Source of the DNA: Candidatus Geohydrothermomicrobium daggyaiense
GTDB taxonomy: Bacteria; Actinomycetota; Geothermincolia; Fen-727; JACVIW01
NCBI GenBank assembly: GCA_015711695.1
Contig: JACVIW010000010.1
Coordinates: forward strand, 1 to 18,769
Direction of reading: 5' to 3'
DNA length: 18,769 nt
Shown: positions 12,658-18,769 of the stretch, piece by piece
Layout of the letters: every line of letters starts with the position of its first letter
Position numbering within the stretch: the first letter of the stretch is position 1
Position numbers and translations under genes: made by a program
Notes under the pieces: model-generated
What the model was told of the DNA's origin: nothing
Database searches by the model: none
The model's input: the letters and a program-made list of their open reading frames with translations, nothing else

Positions 12658-14445
12658 ATGATTGGAAAAGTACTCAATGGCAGATACGAAATAAAAAAGC
12701 AGGTCGGAACCGGGGGCATGGCTGATGTATATATGGCAATCGACCGCCTTCTCGGACGTACTGTTGCGGTAAAAGTCCTTCATCCCCAATTTTCCAGAGA
12801 CCCCGTTTATGTGGAACGCTTTCGCCAGGAAGCACAGGCTGCCGCGAACATAAGCCATCAGAACATCGTAAACGTTCACGATTGGGGAGTCGAAGGTGAG
12901 CTCCACTACATAGTTATGGAATACGTTGAAGGTAAAAATCTCAAGGACATAATTCTCGATAGCGCTCCTTTGATGCCAGAAAGGGCGGTTGAAATCGCCA
13001 TATCTATATGCATGGCGCTTGAGGCCGCACATTCTCATCGGATCGTGCACCGGGATATCAAACCCCAGAACGTAATCGTAACAAAGGACAACCAAATAAA
13101 AGTAATGGATTTCGGTATAGCGCGAACATCCGGTGGTTCCTCAATAACCCAGACCGGAACGATAATAGGAACCGCGCAGTATATCTCTCCCGAGCAGGCG
13201 CAGGGAAGAAGCGCGGATCCAAGATCTGATTTGTATTCACTCGGAATTGTGCTCTACGAAATGCTCACCGGTAAAGTGCCATTTGACGGTGAAACACCAG
13301 TCGCAATAGCGTACAAGCATGTCAGGGAAGACCCACTTCCTCCCTCAATGCTTAACCCTGATATCTCCCCCGAACTCGAGGCGATAGTTTTGAAAGCGCT
13401 CGCCAAAAACCCCCAGAATCGGTACCAGAATGCCACGGAAATGCGGGCTGACCTCGAGCGAAGTCTTGAAGGAACACCAGTTTACGCGACACCGGTCCTT
13501 CCCGCAGAGGAAAAAGCGCAGGAACAGACCAGGGTCTACCCAGCGGTACCAGTGTCCACAAGAGGAAGATCAAGAAGATGGCCCTGGGTCGTACTCGTGG
13601 CTGTGGCCCTGATCGCAATAGCTTTCGGTATCTGGGGAGTTTTAAGGGGAACCTCAGCAATTACCGTTCCCGACCTAACAGGAAAAACTGAGGCAGAGGC
13701 CAAGAAAATCCTTGCTGATGCCGGATTGCTGCTTGGAACCGTGACCAGAGACTATAGCGAGACGATCCCCGAAGGAAAAATAATTTCTCAGAACCCGAAA
13801 GCGGGAAGCAAAATAACCAAAAACATGAAGATCGACATAGTCGTAAGCAGGGGGGCTCCCCTTATTAGCGTTCCCGACTGCCGGGGTTTAAGCCTAGACG
13901 AAGCGAAGGCAAAACTTCAAAGTGAGGGACTCGAAGTTGGAAATGTGACAGAAGAGTTCTCATCGAGCCAGCCCGCGGGAAAAATATCCTCCCAGAACCC
14001 GGCACCTGGATCTGATGTCCGGAAAGGCTCGAAAGTTGACCTCGCACTGAGCAAAGGTCCTGAAATGGTTTCTGTACCGCGGCTTATCGGGATGAATAAA
14101 GAAGCTGCAACGAAGTTGCTCGAACAAAAGGGTCTGACCGCAAATATTGAAGAAGTAGTTACCTCAGAACACCCCGAAGGAGCTGTTTTTGAACAAACCC
14201 CGAAAGAAGGGGAATCGGTGCCGAAAGGTTCGACGGTGACAATTAGAGTAGCAATACGACCGAAGAAAGTAAGCGTGCCGTCCGTGATCGGCAAAACGTT
14301 CAAGCAAGCCAAAGAAATCCTCCTCAATGCAAAACTCACCATCGGTTACGAGGGAAGCCCCACCGAGAACACAACGGTGAAAAGCCAGAACCCCGTCCCA
14401 GGGACAATGGTTGACGAGGGCACCGAAGTCAGGCTTGAGTTTTAG
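12658..14445 (+). CDS. pknB: PASTA-domain Ser/Thr protein kinase (Stk1/PknB type)
   Basis: A 595-residue single-pass membrane kinase that senses cell-wall fragments through extracellular PASTA repeats and phosphorylates division, wall and metabolic proteins. The kinase domain (about 10-270) has the glycine loop GTGGMADVY at 17-25, Lys39 in AVKVL, HRDIKPQN at 131-138 with Asp133, DFG at 151-153, activation-loop threonines in SSITQTGTIIGTAQY (from 161) and SPEQ at 177-180. A proline-rich linker, a basic RGRSRR stop-transfer segment and one membrane helix (about 308-329) follow. Four PASTA repeats cover roughly 334-399, 402-468, 469-534 and 537-595. All catalytic residues are present. The start is the conserved MIGKVLNGRYEI, although the ribosome-binding site AGGAAAG is eleven bases away. 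No phosphatase or division genes adjoin it. Confidence 0.95.
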   Translation: MIGKVLNGRYEIKKQVGTGGMADVYMAIDRLLGRTVAVKVLHPQFSRDPVYVERFRQEAQAAANISHQNIVNVHDWGVEGELHYIVMEYVEGKNLKDIILDSAPLMPERAVEIAISICMALEAAHSHRIVHRDIKPQNVIVTKDNQIKVMDFGIARTSGGSSITQTGTIIGTAQYISPEQAQGRSADPRSDLYSLGIVLYEMLTGKVPFDGETPVAIAYKHVREDPLPPSMLNPDISPELEAIVLKALAKNPQNRYQNATEMRADLERSLEGTPVYATPVLPAEEKAQEQTRVYPAVPVSTRGRSRRWPWVVLVAVALIAIAFGIWGVLRGTSAITVPDLTGKTEAEAKKILADAGLLLGTVTRDYSETIPEGKIISQNPKAGSKITKNMKIDIVVSRGAPLISVPDCRGLSLDEAKAKLQSEGLEVGNVTEEFSSSQPAGKISSQNPAPGSDVRKGSKVDLALSKGPEMVSVPRLIGMNKEAATKLLEQKGLTANIEEVVTSEHPEGAVFEQTPKEGESVPKGSTVTIRVAIRPKKVSVPSVIGKTFKQAKEILLNAKLTIGYEGSPTENTTVKSQNPVPGTMVDEGTEVRLEF

Positions 14446-14747
14446 TTTTGATTTAACTTCGCCCGACAAATACCCTGAGATGTTCTAATTTGATCGCGGT
14501 TTCGCTTCTCATTTCCCTTGCTCTTAATTCAGATGAAGGTTATTTCACACAAAATAACCTTTTACCAGAAGAAAGGATAATATATATCCGCCAAAACGAA
14601 AATAAAACAAAAATACAAAAGCAAAGCGGGGTATGGGCTCTCTCAGGGCTGGGATTTCTCTTTTCATTTAGAATAATCCGCTTCACGCATTTTTCCCGTC
14701 CGGGGAATTGATTGAGAAAATCGATTGCCTTACATAAAGGAGGAGTT
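14446..14747. other. 302-bp gap between kinase and AIM24 gene
   Basis: No convincing gene. A 73-codon frame at 14490-14711 lacks a ribosome-binding site and homologue-like features. The gap contains the hairpin at 14536-14561, an AT-rich imperfect dyad GGATA-ATATA-TATCC (14575-14589) and the ribosome-binding site AAGGAGG (14738-14744) of the next gene. No strong promoter was resolved. Confidence 0.5.
14536..14561. terminator. 10-bp perfect inverted repeat, possible kinase terminator
   Basis: AAGGTTATTT (14536-14545) and AAATAACCTT (14552-14561) pair perfectly around CACACA, 90 bp after the kinase stop. The stem is AT-rich and only two more T residues follow, so termination would be weak. A DNA operator is an alternative reading. 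Confidence 0.35.
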
Positions 14748-15548
14748 ATGGAGAAAGCCATAAGACTCAATCAGCTCATCGAGCAGGGCAAGGAAATCGA
14801 AACACCTGATGCCTTTGTCCTGCAAAACAAGAAACTTTTAAAGGTGAACATGGCTGCCGCCAGAGGAAAAGTCCTTGCGAAAACCGGCTCAATGGTTGCG
14901 TATCAGGGAGAGATGAAATTTGAGAGAAAGGGAAGCGGCGGTGTGGACAAGTGGATAAAGAAGAAGATATCAGGTGAGCAGTTCACCCTAATGGAAATAA
15001 CCGGTGAAGGGGATTTGTTCCTTGCAGACGCGGCCAACGACATCGTGCTTCTTTATCTGGAGAACGAATCCCTCACAGTCGAAGCGCTCAACCTGCTCGC
15101 CTTCACAGAGGGAATATCATGGGACATAACGATGCTTAAGAGTCCCGCAGGAATAATGACCGGTGGGCTCTGGACAGTGGCATTATCAGGAACGGGCTAC
15201 GTAGCCCTCATTTGCAAAGGAGAGCCACTGGCTCTTCAAGTGACACCCGGGTTAACCACATACACGGATCCGAACGCGACAGTCGCATGGTCCCAGAGAC
15301 TTGAGCCCAAGATCCATGTGGACGCGAATCTCAAGAGCCTCGCCGGAATATTTGGGTCTGCACACGGCGAATTATTCCAGCTCGCCTTTCAGGGTAACGG
15401 ATATGTTATTGTCCAACCGAGTGAGGAAGCGCCTAAAACGAGCCTTCAGGCGCCCGGGGGTCAACTGGTGGAGCAGGAGGCATCCTGGGGGGCATTCTCA
15501 AGACTTGAAAAAAATAAGCATAAGCTGAAAAAGAGTTTGGCTCTCTAG
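14748..15548 (+). CDS. AIM24 family protein
   Basis: A 266-residue protein. I chose ATG 14748 because AAGGAGG ends three bases before it; a start at 14712 would add 12 residues without a ribosome-binding site. Motifs of the AIM24 (DUF124) beta-helix family: GSMVAYQG at 47-54, TGEGDLFLAD at 86-95, PNATVAWS at 175-182 and GELFQLAFQGNGYVIVQPSE at 207-226. No membrane segment or signal peptide is visible. The biochemical role of bacterial AIM24 proteins is not established; the yeast namesake is mitochondrial. A lysine-rich tail (residues 254-263) ends the protein. It lies 302 bp downstream of the kinase in the same direction; there is no evidence that they work together. Confidence 0.87.
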   Translation: MEKAIRLNQLIEQGKEIETPDAFVLQNKKLLKVNMAAARGKVLAKTGSMVAYQGEMKFERKGSGGVDKWIKKKISGEQFTLMEITGEGDLFLADAANDIVLLYLENESLTVEALNLLAFTEGISWDITMLKSPAGIMTGGLWTVALSGTGYVALICKGEPLALQVTPGLTTYTDPNATVAWSQRLEPKIHVDANLKSLAGIFGSAHGELFQLAFQGNGYVIVQPSEEAPKTSLQAPGGQLVEQEASWGAFSRLEKNKHKLKKSLAL

Positions 15549-15716
15549 TGTGTATTGAAGGGACTTTCATATTTACAAATTGCCCGCGCAAATACGCTAA
15601 CGTGGTAAACAAAAATCAGGATAGGTTTTTACCGAGATCACGGCGGCGGCTAATCACAGATAAAAATCCCCTGGACACTTTTTCTTGTGCAGAGTCGATG
15701 CCCGCGCTGACTTTCC

Positions 15717-15744
15717 CCGTTCCACTTTACCCGTTCCACTTTAC
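15717..15744. repeat. 14-bp perfect tandem direct repeat upstream of the promoter
   Basis: CCGTTCCACTTTAC is repeated without a gap (15717-15730 and 15731-15744). It ends 12 bp before the predicted -35 at 15756, the usual place for activator binding. Paired direct sites on about the same helical face suggest cooperative binding of a regulator; a neutral tandem duplication is the alternative. Confidence 0.55.
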
Positions 15745-15755
15745 AATTTTGCCAT

Positions 15756-15785
15756 TTGAAATTTACACGCAAGTATGTTTAGAAT
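15756..15785 (+). promoter_or_regulatory. predicted promoter of the Fe-S/etfBA operon
   Basis: A -35 TTGAAA (15756-15761) and -10 TAGAAT (15780-15785), each matching consensus at five of six bases, are spaced 18 bp apart. Transcription would start near 15792 and give a leader of about 80 nt. This placement argues against translation starting at ATG 15775. Confidence 0.55.
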
Positions 15786-15816
15786 TGCACGGTCGGAATT
15801 GTCGAAAGTGAAAGCG

Positions 15817-15836
15817 GTGCACCTCAAAGGGTGCAC
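15817..15836 (+). terminator. leader hairpin, possible attenuator
   Basis: GTGCACC (15817-15823) and GGTGCAC (15830-15836) form a perfect 7-bp GC-rich stem around TCAAAG, followed by the T-rich TGAATTTTGTCGTTTCTC, within the predicted 5' leader. It resembles a weak intrinsic terminator and could attenuate the operon; the T tract is interrupted. The repeated GGTGCAC could instead be a DNA-level site. Confidence 0.35.
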
Positions 15837-15870
15837 TGAATTTTGTCGTTTCTCAGGACTGGAGTCAAAA

Positions 15871-17013
15871 ATGGGCATCGAGGAAGGAACATTTGTCAAA
15901 AAATATGATCTTTTGGGATGCATTCAGTGTGGGAGGTGCACGGGAGGTTGTCCTGTTACGGTCAGAACTCCCTTGAACGTTAGAAGATTCGTTTATGACG
16001 CGCTGAATGAAGAGATCCTTGAAGAGCTTTCAGACAAGCCGGAGATCTGGGATTGCACAACCTGTAACACCTGCGCGCTCCGCTGTCCAAAAGGGCTCGA
16101 GCCATTCGAGGTTCTCATAGGGCTCAGAAGCATGAAAGCCGAGGAGGGTAACATCGAGCCCACTGCAAGAGACGCTCTGGAGAGCATGTTCAATAATGGC
16201 AATCCGTGGGGCAAGCCCGCCGCAAAGAGATGTGACTGGATGGAAGGGATTGAGGGAGTTGAAAAGGTTCGCATACTTGAGGAAGGCGAGAAAGCGGACG
16301 TCCTTGTACACATTTGCTGCACCGCTTGCTACGATCCCCGAATAATTCCGCTTGCCAGAAATCTCGTGCGTGTGCTCGAGAAGGCGGGCATTGACTACGG
16401 GTTTATCGGTACTGAGGAAAAGCACTGCGGAAGTGAAGCAAGAAGACTCGGTGAAGAAGGCCTCTTCGAGTACTTCGACGAGGAGAACAGCGAACTTTTC
16501 TCCAGATTTGACGTCAAAAGGCTCGTCACACTTTCACCTCACTGTTTCAATACTTTCAAAAACGAGTACCAGAACCTCAATCTTCCTGTGTTACATTACA
16601 CCCAATTGATTGCGGAACTTCTGGAATCCAAAGCTCTTGATCTGCCCGGAGAAATAGCATCTCGAGTTGTTTACCACGACCCCTGCTATCTGGGTAAGAA
16701 GAACCTCGTTTTCGACGAACCGAGATACATCCTCGGTGAGATTAAAGGTGTGGAACTCGCAGAGTTCTTAAGGTCAAAAGAAAGGAGCCTCTGCTGTGAA
16801 GGCGGTGGTGGCAAGATGTGGGTTGAGTCTCAGTCAAAGGCGCCGAGGCTCGCGGAAACGAGAGTTCTTGATGCTCAAGCGCTCGGAGCGAATACAATCG
16901 CCGTTGCATGCCCCTTCTGCCTTCTAACGATCGAAGACGCGCTCAAGGTGAAGGGCCTTGAAGAGGAGATGAGGGTTGCTGATATTCTCGAACTGCTTGG
17001 AGAAGTTATTTAG
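15871..17013 (+). CDS. HdrD-like Fe-S oxidoreductase with two CCG domains
   Basis: A 380-residue protein from ATG 15871 (GGAG six bases upstream); an in-frame ATG at 15775 overlaps the predicted promoter and was rejected. The N-terminal ferredoxin-like part has two 4Fe-4S motifs, Cys17/20/23/27 and Cys62/65/68/72. Two CCG (DUF3390-like) domains follow: the first with HICCTACYD (Cys149, 150, 153), HCG (Cys186) and SPHC (Cys225); the second with HDPCY (Cys272), CCEGGGG (Cys308, 309) and CPFC (Cys347, 350). This architecture is shared by HdrD, GlpC and similar electron carriers. No membrane helix is present, unlike membrane-bound ETF-quinone oxidoreductases of the same superfamily. With etfB 39 bp downstream, it probably passes electrons between ETF and another redox partner; the partner is unknown. 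Confidence 0.9.
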   Translation: MGIEEGTFVKKYDLLGCIQCGRCTGGCPVTVRTPLNVRRFVYDALNEEILEELSDKPEIWDCTTCNTCALRCPKGLEPFEVLIGLRSMKAEEGNIEPTARDALESMFNNGNPWGKPAAKRCDWMEGIEGVEKVRILEEGEKADVLVHICCTACYDPRIIPLARNLVRVLEKAGIDYGFIGTEEKHCGSEARRLGEEGLFEYFDEENSELFSRFDVKRLVTLSPHCFNTFKNEYQNLNLPVLHYTQLIAELLESKALDLPGEIASRVVYHDPCYLGKKNLVFDEPRYILGEIKGVELAEFLRSKERSLCCEGGGGKMWVESQSKAPRLAETRVLDAQALGANTIAVACPFCLLTIEDALKVKGLEEEMRVADILELLGEVI

Positions 17014-17052
17014 GTACAATCTTTGCGGTGAAAAAAGAGAGGTGAGTTCGCT

Positions 17053-17850
17053 ATGAACATTGTTGTCTGCGTGAAACAGGTGCCGGATACTTCAGATCCC
17101 GACACCGAAGTCCACATCGATTCAACAGGCAAAGGTGTGGACCAGAGCAAATTCAGTTTCGTGATTAACGATGCTGACAATTACGCGGTTGAGGAAGCAA
17201 TTCTACTTAAAGAGAAACATGGCGGGGAAGTCGTGGTTGTCAGCATAGGCCCTGAAGCAGCAAATCAGGTGATAAGAATGGCGCTTGCCAAAGGAGGAGA
17301 CAGGGCAATAAGACTTGAAGATGAAGCCTTTGCTTTCTCAGATGTTTATGCTACGGCAAAAATCCTGCAATCAGCCATCAAGGACCTGGAATTCGACATA
17401 ATTATGACCGGCTGCATGGCATCAGACGACGGGTACGCCGCCACCGGACAGGCGCTCGCTCAGTTACTCGGTATACCTCACGCTTCATATGTGAAGAGCG
17501 TCGAGGTAATCGATGAAAAGACGTTGAAAGTAGGGAGGGAACTCGAGGGCGGTTTGCTCGAGATGAGCGAGATAAAAATGCCCTGCGTGCTCACCATACA
17601 AACCGGAATAAACGAGCCGAGATACGCTTCCTTCAAAGGAATCCGCGAAGCTTCCAAAAAGGAGATAAAACTGATGGATCTTTCGGCGTGCGGGCTTTCC
17701 CCGGATGACGTAGGGGAGCGAGGTTCCCTAACTGTGCTGAAAGAATACTCAATGCCGGAAGTAGGTGAGCTTGCTGAGATTCTTGAAGGAGACGCATCAG
17801 AAACATCTGCGAAACTCGCAACCATACTTAAGGAAAAGGGGCTGGTATAA
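17053..17850 (+). CDS. etfB: electron transfer flavoprotein beta subunit
   Basis: A 265-residue protein from ATG 17053 with GAGAGGTGAG upstream. With EtfA it forms the heterodimer that carries electrons from acyl-CoA and other dehydrogenases. Marks: the MNIVVCVKQVPD start, INDADNYAVEEA at 38-49, GCMASDDGYAATGQ at 120-133 for the nucleotide site (AMP or second FAD), GRELEGGLLE at 161-170 and INEPRYAS at 186-193. The length is typical. Whether the complex bifurcates electrons (FAD versus AMP in the beta subunit) cannot be settled by eye. Its TAA is directly followed by the ATG of etfA, so the two are translationally coupled. Confidence 0.96.
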   Translation: MNIVVCVKQVPDTSDPDTEVHIDSTGKGVDQSKFSFVINDADNYAVEEAILLKEKHGGEVVVVSIGPEAANQVIRMALAKGGDRAIRLEDEAFAFSDVYATAKILQSAIKDLEFDIIMTGCMASDDGYAATGQALAQLLGIPHASYVKSVEVIDEKTLKVGRELEGGLLEMSEIKMPCVLTIQTGINEPRYASFKGIREASKKEIKLMDLSACGLSPDDVGERGSLTVLKEYSMPEVGELAEILEGDASETSAKLATILKEKGLV

Positions 17851-18769
17851 ATGAACGAAATATTTGTACTGGCGGAACACAGGCGGGGCGAACTTCGCGA
17901 GGTATCCCTCGAACTTCTGACTCTGGCATCGAAGCTCGGACCGAAAGTCACTGCCGTGCTTCTCGGGAGCGGAGTGGACGAATTCGCCAACAAACTCGCG
18001 GCCTACGCCGATAGAGTGATTTATGTCGACGACCCCATGTTCTCGAACTACGTATGCTCGGCTTATCAGGCAGCGCTTTCCGAGCTCATCAAGAAGGATA
18101 AGCCCGGTCTTGTTCTGATTGGAAACACCGGTCAGGGGTCCGATTTACTCCCGTCGCTGGCTATCGAACTCGGATATCCGTTTACCACAGATGCGATCTC
18201 CGTAAAGCTTGAACGCGAGAAACCGGTGGTGGTCCGGCAGTTCTACGGGGGAAAGATTAACGGAACTATCGAATTTAAGGATGCTGAAACCTACCTTGTC
18301 GGCGTACGCGAAGCGGCGATCCCCGCCGAGGAACTCGGAAAATCCGGGGAAATTCAGAAGATTGAGAACCCCGTCACAACCGAGATCACCGCGCAGAAAT
18401 TCATCGAATACGTCGAAGCTGCTGTTGGCGAGGTTGACATCACTCAGTCCGCAATGCTTGTCGCCGTCGGCAGGGGTATTCGAGAGGATAAGAATATGCC
18501 CATGATGGAGGAACTTGCCCGGGTTCTTGGCGCGGATCTTGCGGGAAGCCGCGCGGTCGTTGACGCAGGGTGGCTTCCGGCTGACAGACAGGTTGGAATA
18601 TCCGGCAAGACAGTCAAACCCAAACTCTACCTTGCGGTTGGAATAAGCGGGGCCTTCCAGCACGTTACTGGAATGAAGGGCTCAGAACTTGTAGTCGCTA
18701 TCAACAAGGACCCTGACGCTCCTATTTTTCAGTACGCGGATTACGGGATTGTTGATGACCTTTTCAAAG
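17851..18769 (+). CDS. etfA: electron transfer flavoprotein alpha subunit, 3' end beyond the window
   Basis: The frame is open from ATG 17851 to the window edge (306 codons seen), immediately after the etfB stop (TAAATG). The N-terminal domain (1-190) has the EtfA strand pattern with GNTGQGSDLLPSLAIELG at 91-108. The C-terminal FAD domain is nearly complete: GRGI at 207-210, GADLAGSRAVVDAGW at 227-241, RQVGISGK at 246-253, AVGISGAFQH at 262-271, INKDPDAPIF at 284-293 and ADYGIVDDLF at 296-305. Only a short C-terminal end, roughly 10-20 residues by family length, is missing. No ferredoxin extension precedes the ETF domain. An acyl-CoA dehydrogenase or other partner gene may lie just outside the window. 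Confidence 0.95.
   Translation, partial: MNEIFVLAEHRRGELREVSLELLTLASKLGPKVTAVLLGSGVDEFANKLAAYADRVIYVDDPMFSNYVCSAYQAALSELIKKDKPGLVLIGNTGQGSDLLPSLAIELGYPFTTDAISVKLEREKPVVVRQFYGGKINGTIEFKDAETYLVGVREAAIPAEELGKSGEIQKIENPVTTEITAQKFIEYVEAAVGEVDITQSAMLVAVGRGIREDKNMPMMEELARVLGADLAGSRAVVDAGWLPADRQVGISGKTVKPKLYLAVGISGAFQHVTGMKGSELVVAINKDPDAPIFQYADYGIVDDLFK

Larger units (their letters stand above)
15549..15870. other. 322-bp control region of the Fe-S/ETF operon
   Basis: No plausible gene. An 87-codon frame starting at GTG 15548 overlaps the AIM24 stop and has no family-like features. The region contains, in order, a 14-bp tandem repeat, a promoter and a leader hairpin, annotated separately, and the GGAG (15861-15864) used by the ATG at 15871. 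The first ~165 bases hold nothing I can name. Confidence 0.5.

Noticed and set aside
12595..13095. 166-codon - strand frame across the kinase start
   Set aside because: It is antisense to the kinase catalytic domain and shows no family features.
14490..14711. 73-codon + strand frame between kinase and AIM24 gene
   Set aside because: No ribosome-binding site, low-complexity lysine- and phenylalanine-rich translation, and it contains the inverted repeats.
14708..14736. TTGATT-N17-TACATA promoter before the AIM24 gene
   Set aside because: The -10 match is poor and the transcript would start inside the ribosome-binding site.
15548..15811. 87-codon + strand frame after the AIM24 gene
   Set aside because: It starts on a GTG overlapping the AIM24 stop, lacks a ribosome-binding site and runs through the tandem repeat and promoter.
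15775..15870. Upstream start adding 32 residues to the HdrD-like protein
   Set aside because: ATG 15775 lies inside the predicted promoter and has no ribosome-binding site, while ATG 15871 has GGAG and sits at the usual distance before the first Fe-S motif.
1..18769. Mobile elements, CRISPR arrays, phage genes or defence systems
   Set aside because: No transposase, integrase, nuclease, toxin-antitoxin pair or regularly spaced repeats were found; the repeats present are short promoter-scale elements.

Overview
This 18.8 kb window looks like ordinary chromosome from an anaerobic or microaerophilic bacterium whose lineage I cannot name. I estimate G+C at just under 50% by eye. Signs of anaerobic life are a rubrerythrin, an HdrD-like iron-sulfur protein coupled to electron-transfer flavoprotein genes, and a B12-binding radical SAM enzyme. 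The gene mix is unusual. A PASTA-domain Ser/Thr kinase and a FakA/DegV fatty-acid kinase pair are typical of Gram-positive and deep-branching monoderm lineages, yet hldE and a GT9 heptosyltransferase-like gene make and transfer ADP-heptose, normally for lipopolysaccharide (sometimes for S-layer glycans). There is no transposase, integrase, phage gene or CRISPR array.

Layout. (1) 1-4367: the C-terminal part of an FAD-dependent oxidoreductase, a possible 19-residue ORF and a B12-binding radical SAM protein on the + strand face an alpha/beta hydrolase and a CrtC/AttH-like lipocalin-fold protein on the - strand. Together they suggest a lipid or isoprenoid tailoring neighbourhood of unknown product. 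(2) 4604-5520: tRNA-Pro(CGG), preceded by a tandemly duplicated TATAAT element, then a divergent plsY. (3) 5601-10728, - strand: GT9 glycosyltransferase, hldE, fakA and degV in transcription order, probably one operon that combines heptose glycan synthesis with fatty-acid phosphorylation. FakAB makes acyl-phosphate, the donor that PlsY uses, so the facing plsY fits functionally. (4) 10911-12238: a Crp/Fnr-family regulator with a good promoter and a 5-6-5 dyad inside that promoter, followed by rubrerythrin; a redox-response pair. (5) 12239-15548: a 419-bp non-coding stretch with dyads and a TATAAT box, a four-PASTA kinase, a hairpin-containing gap and an AIM24-family protein. (6) 15549-18769: a control region (14-bp perfect tandem repeat, promoter, leader hairpin) and then an HdrD-like Fe-S protein, etfB and etfA, the last cut off by the window end.

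I did not find one clearly new multi-gene system. The best leads are the radical SAM/CrtC-like/hydrolase/FAD oxidoreductase neighbourhood, the self-contained control region of the Fe-S/ETF operon, the putative autoregulatory site of the Crp/Fnr gene, and the divergent PlsY opposite a FakAB pair. All functional statements rest on reading translated motifs by eye; no database search was run.
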